A stretch of 6,335 bases of DNA from Deltaproteobacteria bacterium (GTDB taxonomy: Bacteria; Desulfobacterota; DSM-4660; Desulfatiglandales; Desulfatiglandaceae). The position numbers and the translations under genes were made by a program. Where the stretch lies: positions 1-6,335 of the forward strand of contig JAFDJF010000220.1 of the NCBI GenBank assembly GCA_019307645.1, written 5' to 3'. Positions 4,225 to 6,335 of this stretch are shown piece after piece. Every line of letters begins with the position of its first letter. Positions within the stretch are counted from its first letter, which is position 1. The notes below the pieces were generated by a model, which ran no database searches, was not told the origin of the DNA, and saw only the letters and a list, made by a program, of their open reading frames with translations.

Positions 4225-6335
4225 TTAACAGGCAAAGCTTTGCTCAGTCCTCTTGATGATGTCGTCCTGCATGGGTTTCCCGAGGTCTACCCAGTATGAA
4301 CTGTAGCCTGCAACCCGAACAACAAGATCAGGATAGCTCTCCGGCTTTTCCTGTGCGACCATCAGAACATTTTTGTCCACCACGTTGAACTGGACATGAT
4401 AGCACCCCAGATCGTGCCAGGTTTTCAAGTAATCGGCAAACAGCTTCTTATTTTCCCCCTCCAGGAACTGGGGCATGAACTTCTGGTTTAAAAGAAGTTC
4501 ATTGCCCTTCAGGGGATCCAGCTTGCCAACGGAGCTCAAGGTCGCTGTTGGCCCCTTTGTATCCCTTCCGGCCATAGGTGAAGAGGTACCGTCAGCCAAT
4601 GGCTCGCTGTCCCAGCGGCCATCTGGAGTTGCAGGAGTAGCACGGCCGAATGAATAGTAGGCGGATGTAATTGAACCCTGGGCCCTGATGGGGGCGCCCC
4701 AGTAGTCTTTGTGTTTCATGAGTGTCTCGTTGGACTCCCAGTGCACCCATTGGGCCATTTCATCGGCCTCATCAATATCATTACCGTACTTGGGGGCATT
4801 CAGGCACATCTGCCTTATCTCCTCCTTGCCTTCCCAGTTGGATCGGCATGCATCCAGCAACTCGTCGATGGTCAGCTTTTTTTCTTCAAAAACAAATTTT
4901 TTGATGGCTGTCAAAGAGTCGGCCACATTAATAGCTCCCAGGACCTGCATCTCAGGGACATTATAATTGTCGTAAACCGAAAAATCCGTGGTGGTCAGAC
5001 CCCTTTCAACACAATCCTTCAGAAAGCCGGAGACCAGGGGCCGCTTCATGTATCTGCACCGGATGGCCTCACTGATGTTGTAGACCTGAATGGCCTGACC
5101 GCACACGAAATCAACCTGCTTGAGATAGGCCTCCTTGAAATCATCAATGCTCTTAAATGTACTTGGATCCCCGGTCTTGGGGCCCAGCTGTTTTCCGAGC
5201 CACCTGTCGTACCCATCGTTTAAGGCCAGGTCAAAACATTTACCATAACCGAAATATGCCGCAGTAGCACCGCCCTGACGCATGTTCACATTTGGCATTA
5301 CCCTGGAGATACACGAAGGCGCCACCCAGTTCCACACCTCATCCTCTGGGACACCCCTTCGTATGAACTGAGGAAATGTGGCCTGATCACTGATAAAGCA
5401 GGGGAAACCGAGTCCGGTGCGAATACAGTCTGTAGATTTATCAATAAAATTGGGATCTATCTCTGGATGGTAACGCACAACGATGGTCGGCTGAATGGTA
5501 TGCACAGCCATGCTCGCATCAATGGCGATATAAGACATCTCGTTGGTAGCATCCCTTCCCTTCGCATCTATCCCGCCCAGGGTTATGGTCTGGAAAGTGG
5601 TAGCGCCAACCGAGGCCGCTTCAGCCTCCGGAGGACGCATAAGACTGATTCCCTCGATTTTCACCCAAAGGGCCTCCACAAGCTCCTGCGCCTCCTCGCT
5701 GGTAAGAATTCCGTTTTCCTTATCTTTCTGAAAATAAGGATTGAAAATATAATCAAACCTGCAGGAAGACCCGAAACAGCGACTGGAAACGGCTGTTTGC
5801 ACCAGATGGGACAAGAAAAAACACTGCAGTGCCTCATGCAAATTGCGAGCAGGCTCGGACGGAACCCGGCCGCATACCTCTGCAATCTTCTCCAGATCCT
5901 TCTTCCTTTGAGCATCTTTTTCATTCTTTGCCATCTCCTGGGCAAGCTTGGAATAACGTTTTCCAAGTCGTCCAAACGCTTCATTGGCAATAATGATCGC
6001 ATTCAGGTTATCCACCTGTGCCAGATACTCTTCGGGTGTCTTTCCCTTAGAAACACCTTCGTCTTGCACTTCTTTCAGCTTTTCCCGGCACTCCTTGACA
6101 ATACCGTCGGTCCCTAACTGCATCACCCGTTCATGGCCGGTACTGATTGGGGAGTGTGATTCATAATATTCAACCGTGGCCGTGCAGCCGTTAAATTCCA
6201 CAAAATTACTCAGGTTGGGAGGCATGGCCGCCCTCATCCGATCACCAAAACTTCTGCCGGTCCAGTAATTGGCAATGTCGATCAGCTCTTTTCTCTCCTC
6301 GTCATTTACCCTGCCCTCGAACATACCCCCCGGAC
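4225..6335 (-). CDS. glycyl radical enzyme (PFL family), likely fumarate-adding X-succinate synthase-like; 5' end outside the window
   Basis: The frame stays open to the window edge (codons before Met 6324 read Pro-Gly-Gly). That Met lacks a good ribosome binding site, and the visible 699 residues are about 150 short of benzylsuccinate synthase alpha subunit (BssA), so the gene is partial. Numbering from Met 6324, the thiyl residue is Cys338 in NWVAPSCIS and the radical glycine is Gly673 in RVAGYSSYW. Their spacing of 335 is close to BssA (336, Cys493 to Gly829). The cysteine is followed by Ile-Ser, not by x-Glu as in GRE diol dehydratases, choline lyase and decarboxylases. Arg349, before GGA and then ALNDGYD (367-373) and LGPKTGDP (380-387), matches the region holding the BssA fumarate-binding Arg508. 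These features favour a C-H-activating fumarate-adding enzyme, though a PflD-type or novel GRE is possible. It needs a radical-SAM activase, not visible here. A 75-base gap and a hairpin separate it from the reductase. The protein ends in an unusual terminal Cys. Confidence 0.95.
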   Translation of the reverse strand, partial: PGGMFEGRVNDEERKELIDIANYWTGRSFGDRMRAAMPPNLSNFVEFNGCTATVEYYESHSPISTGHERVMQLGTDGIVKECREKLKEVQDEGVSKGKTPEEYLAQVDNLNAIIIANEAFGRLGKRYSKLAQEMAKNEKDAQRKKDLEKIAEVCGRVPSEPARNLHEALQCFFLSHLVQTAVSSRCFGSSCRFDYIFNPYFQKDKENGILTSEEAQELVEALWVKIEGISLMRPPEAEAASVGATTFQTITLGGIDAKGRDATNEMSYIAIDASMAVHTIQPTIVVRYHPEIDPNFIDKSTDCIRTGLGFPCFISDQATFPQFIRRGVPEDEVWNWVAPSCISRVMPNVNMRQGGATAAYFGYGKCFDLALNDGYDRWLGKQLGPKTGDPSTFKSIDDFKEAYLKQVDFVCGQAIQVYNISEAIRCRYMKRPLVSGFLKDCVERGLTTTDFSVYDNYNVPEMQVLGAINVADSLTAIKKFVFEEKKLTIDELLDACRSNWEGKEEIRQMCLNAPKYGNDIDEADEMAQWVHWESNETLMKHKDYWGAPIRAQGSITSAYYSFGRATPATPDGRWDSEPLADGTSSPMAGRDTKGPTATLSSVGKLDPLKGNELLLNQKFMPQFLEGENKKLFADYLKTWHDLGCYHVQFNVVDKNVLMVAQEKPESYPDLVVRVAGYSSYWVDLGKPMQDDIIKRTEQSFAC

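Noticed and set aside
5467..6117. 216-codon plus-strand open frame opposite the GRE gene
   Set aside because: It lies wholly antisense to a well-conserved coding sequence, has no recognisable motif, and is explained as a shadow frame.
6322..6324. Met at 6324 as the true start of the GRE
   Set aside because: The frame continues upstream to the edge, the preceding bases lack a normal Shine-Dalgarno sequence and the family has roughly 150 more N-terminal residues.

Overview
The window looks like an accessory stretch of an anaerobic bacterial chromosome. The strongest indicator is a large glycyl radical enzyme (GRE), an oxygen-sensitive enzyme class, beside a flavin/iron-sulfur Old Yellow Enzyme (OYE)-type reductase. 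Gene style, moderate GC in the two large genes, strong AGGAGG-type ribosome binding sites and abundant short palindromic repeats would fit a sulfate-reducing or syntrophic Desulfobacterota-like organism. That taxonomic guess is inference; no rRNA or marker gene is present.

Layout. Bases 1-130 hold a possible promoter and a clear ribosome binding site for a plus-strand class I SAM-dependent methyltransferase (131-946), which is more AT-rich than the rest. Its stop codon lies inside one arm of an 18-bp perfect inverted repeat (930-947 / 1002-1019). Bases 1020-1327 carry no convincing gene but are rich in palindromes. A minus-strand SnoaL/NTF2-like small protein follows (1328-1723). The gap 1724-2175 is again non-coding: it has a fold-back element with 27-bp arms (1940-2040) and a GC-rich inverted/direct repeat cluster (2085-2164). 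Minus-strand genes then fill the rest: a 657-residue OYE-type flavin/4Fe-4S reductase (2176-4149) and, 75 bases upstream of it, a GRE (4225-6335) whose N-terminus lies beyond the window. A strong hairpin sits between these two.

How the genes may work together. The GRE carries the thiyl cysteine in a Cys-Ile-Ser context, a conserved downstream Arg, and the Gly-radical motif RVAGYS 335 residues later. It lacks the Cys-x-Glu motif of GRE dehydratases, lyases and decarboxylases, and it resembles fumarate-adding (X-succinate synthase) enzymes such as benzylsuccinate synthase. The adjacent reductase belongs to the architecture of 2,4-dienoyl-CoA reductase, enoate reductases and the naphthoyl-CoA reductases. 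A reasonable hypothesis is a catabolic module in which the GRE activates an inert substrate and the OYE-type enzyme reduces an unsaturated (possibly aromatic) acyl intermediate. The usual small subunit is not next to the GRE, no activase is visible, and the substrate cannot be read from the sequence. The methyltransferase and SnoaL-like genes are probably unrelated and separated from the module by repeat-rich DNA.
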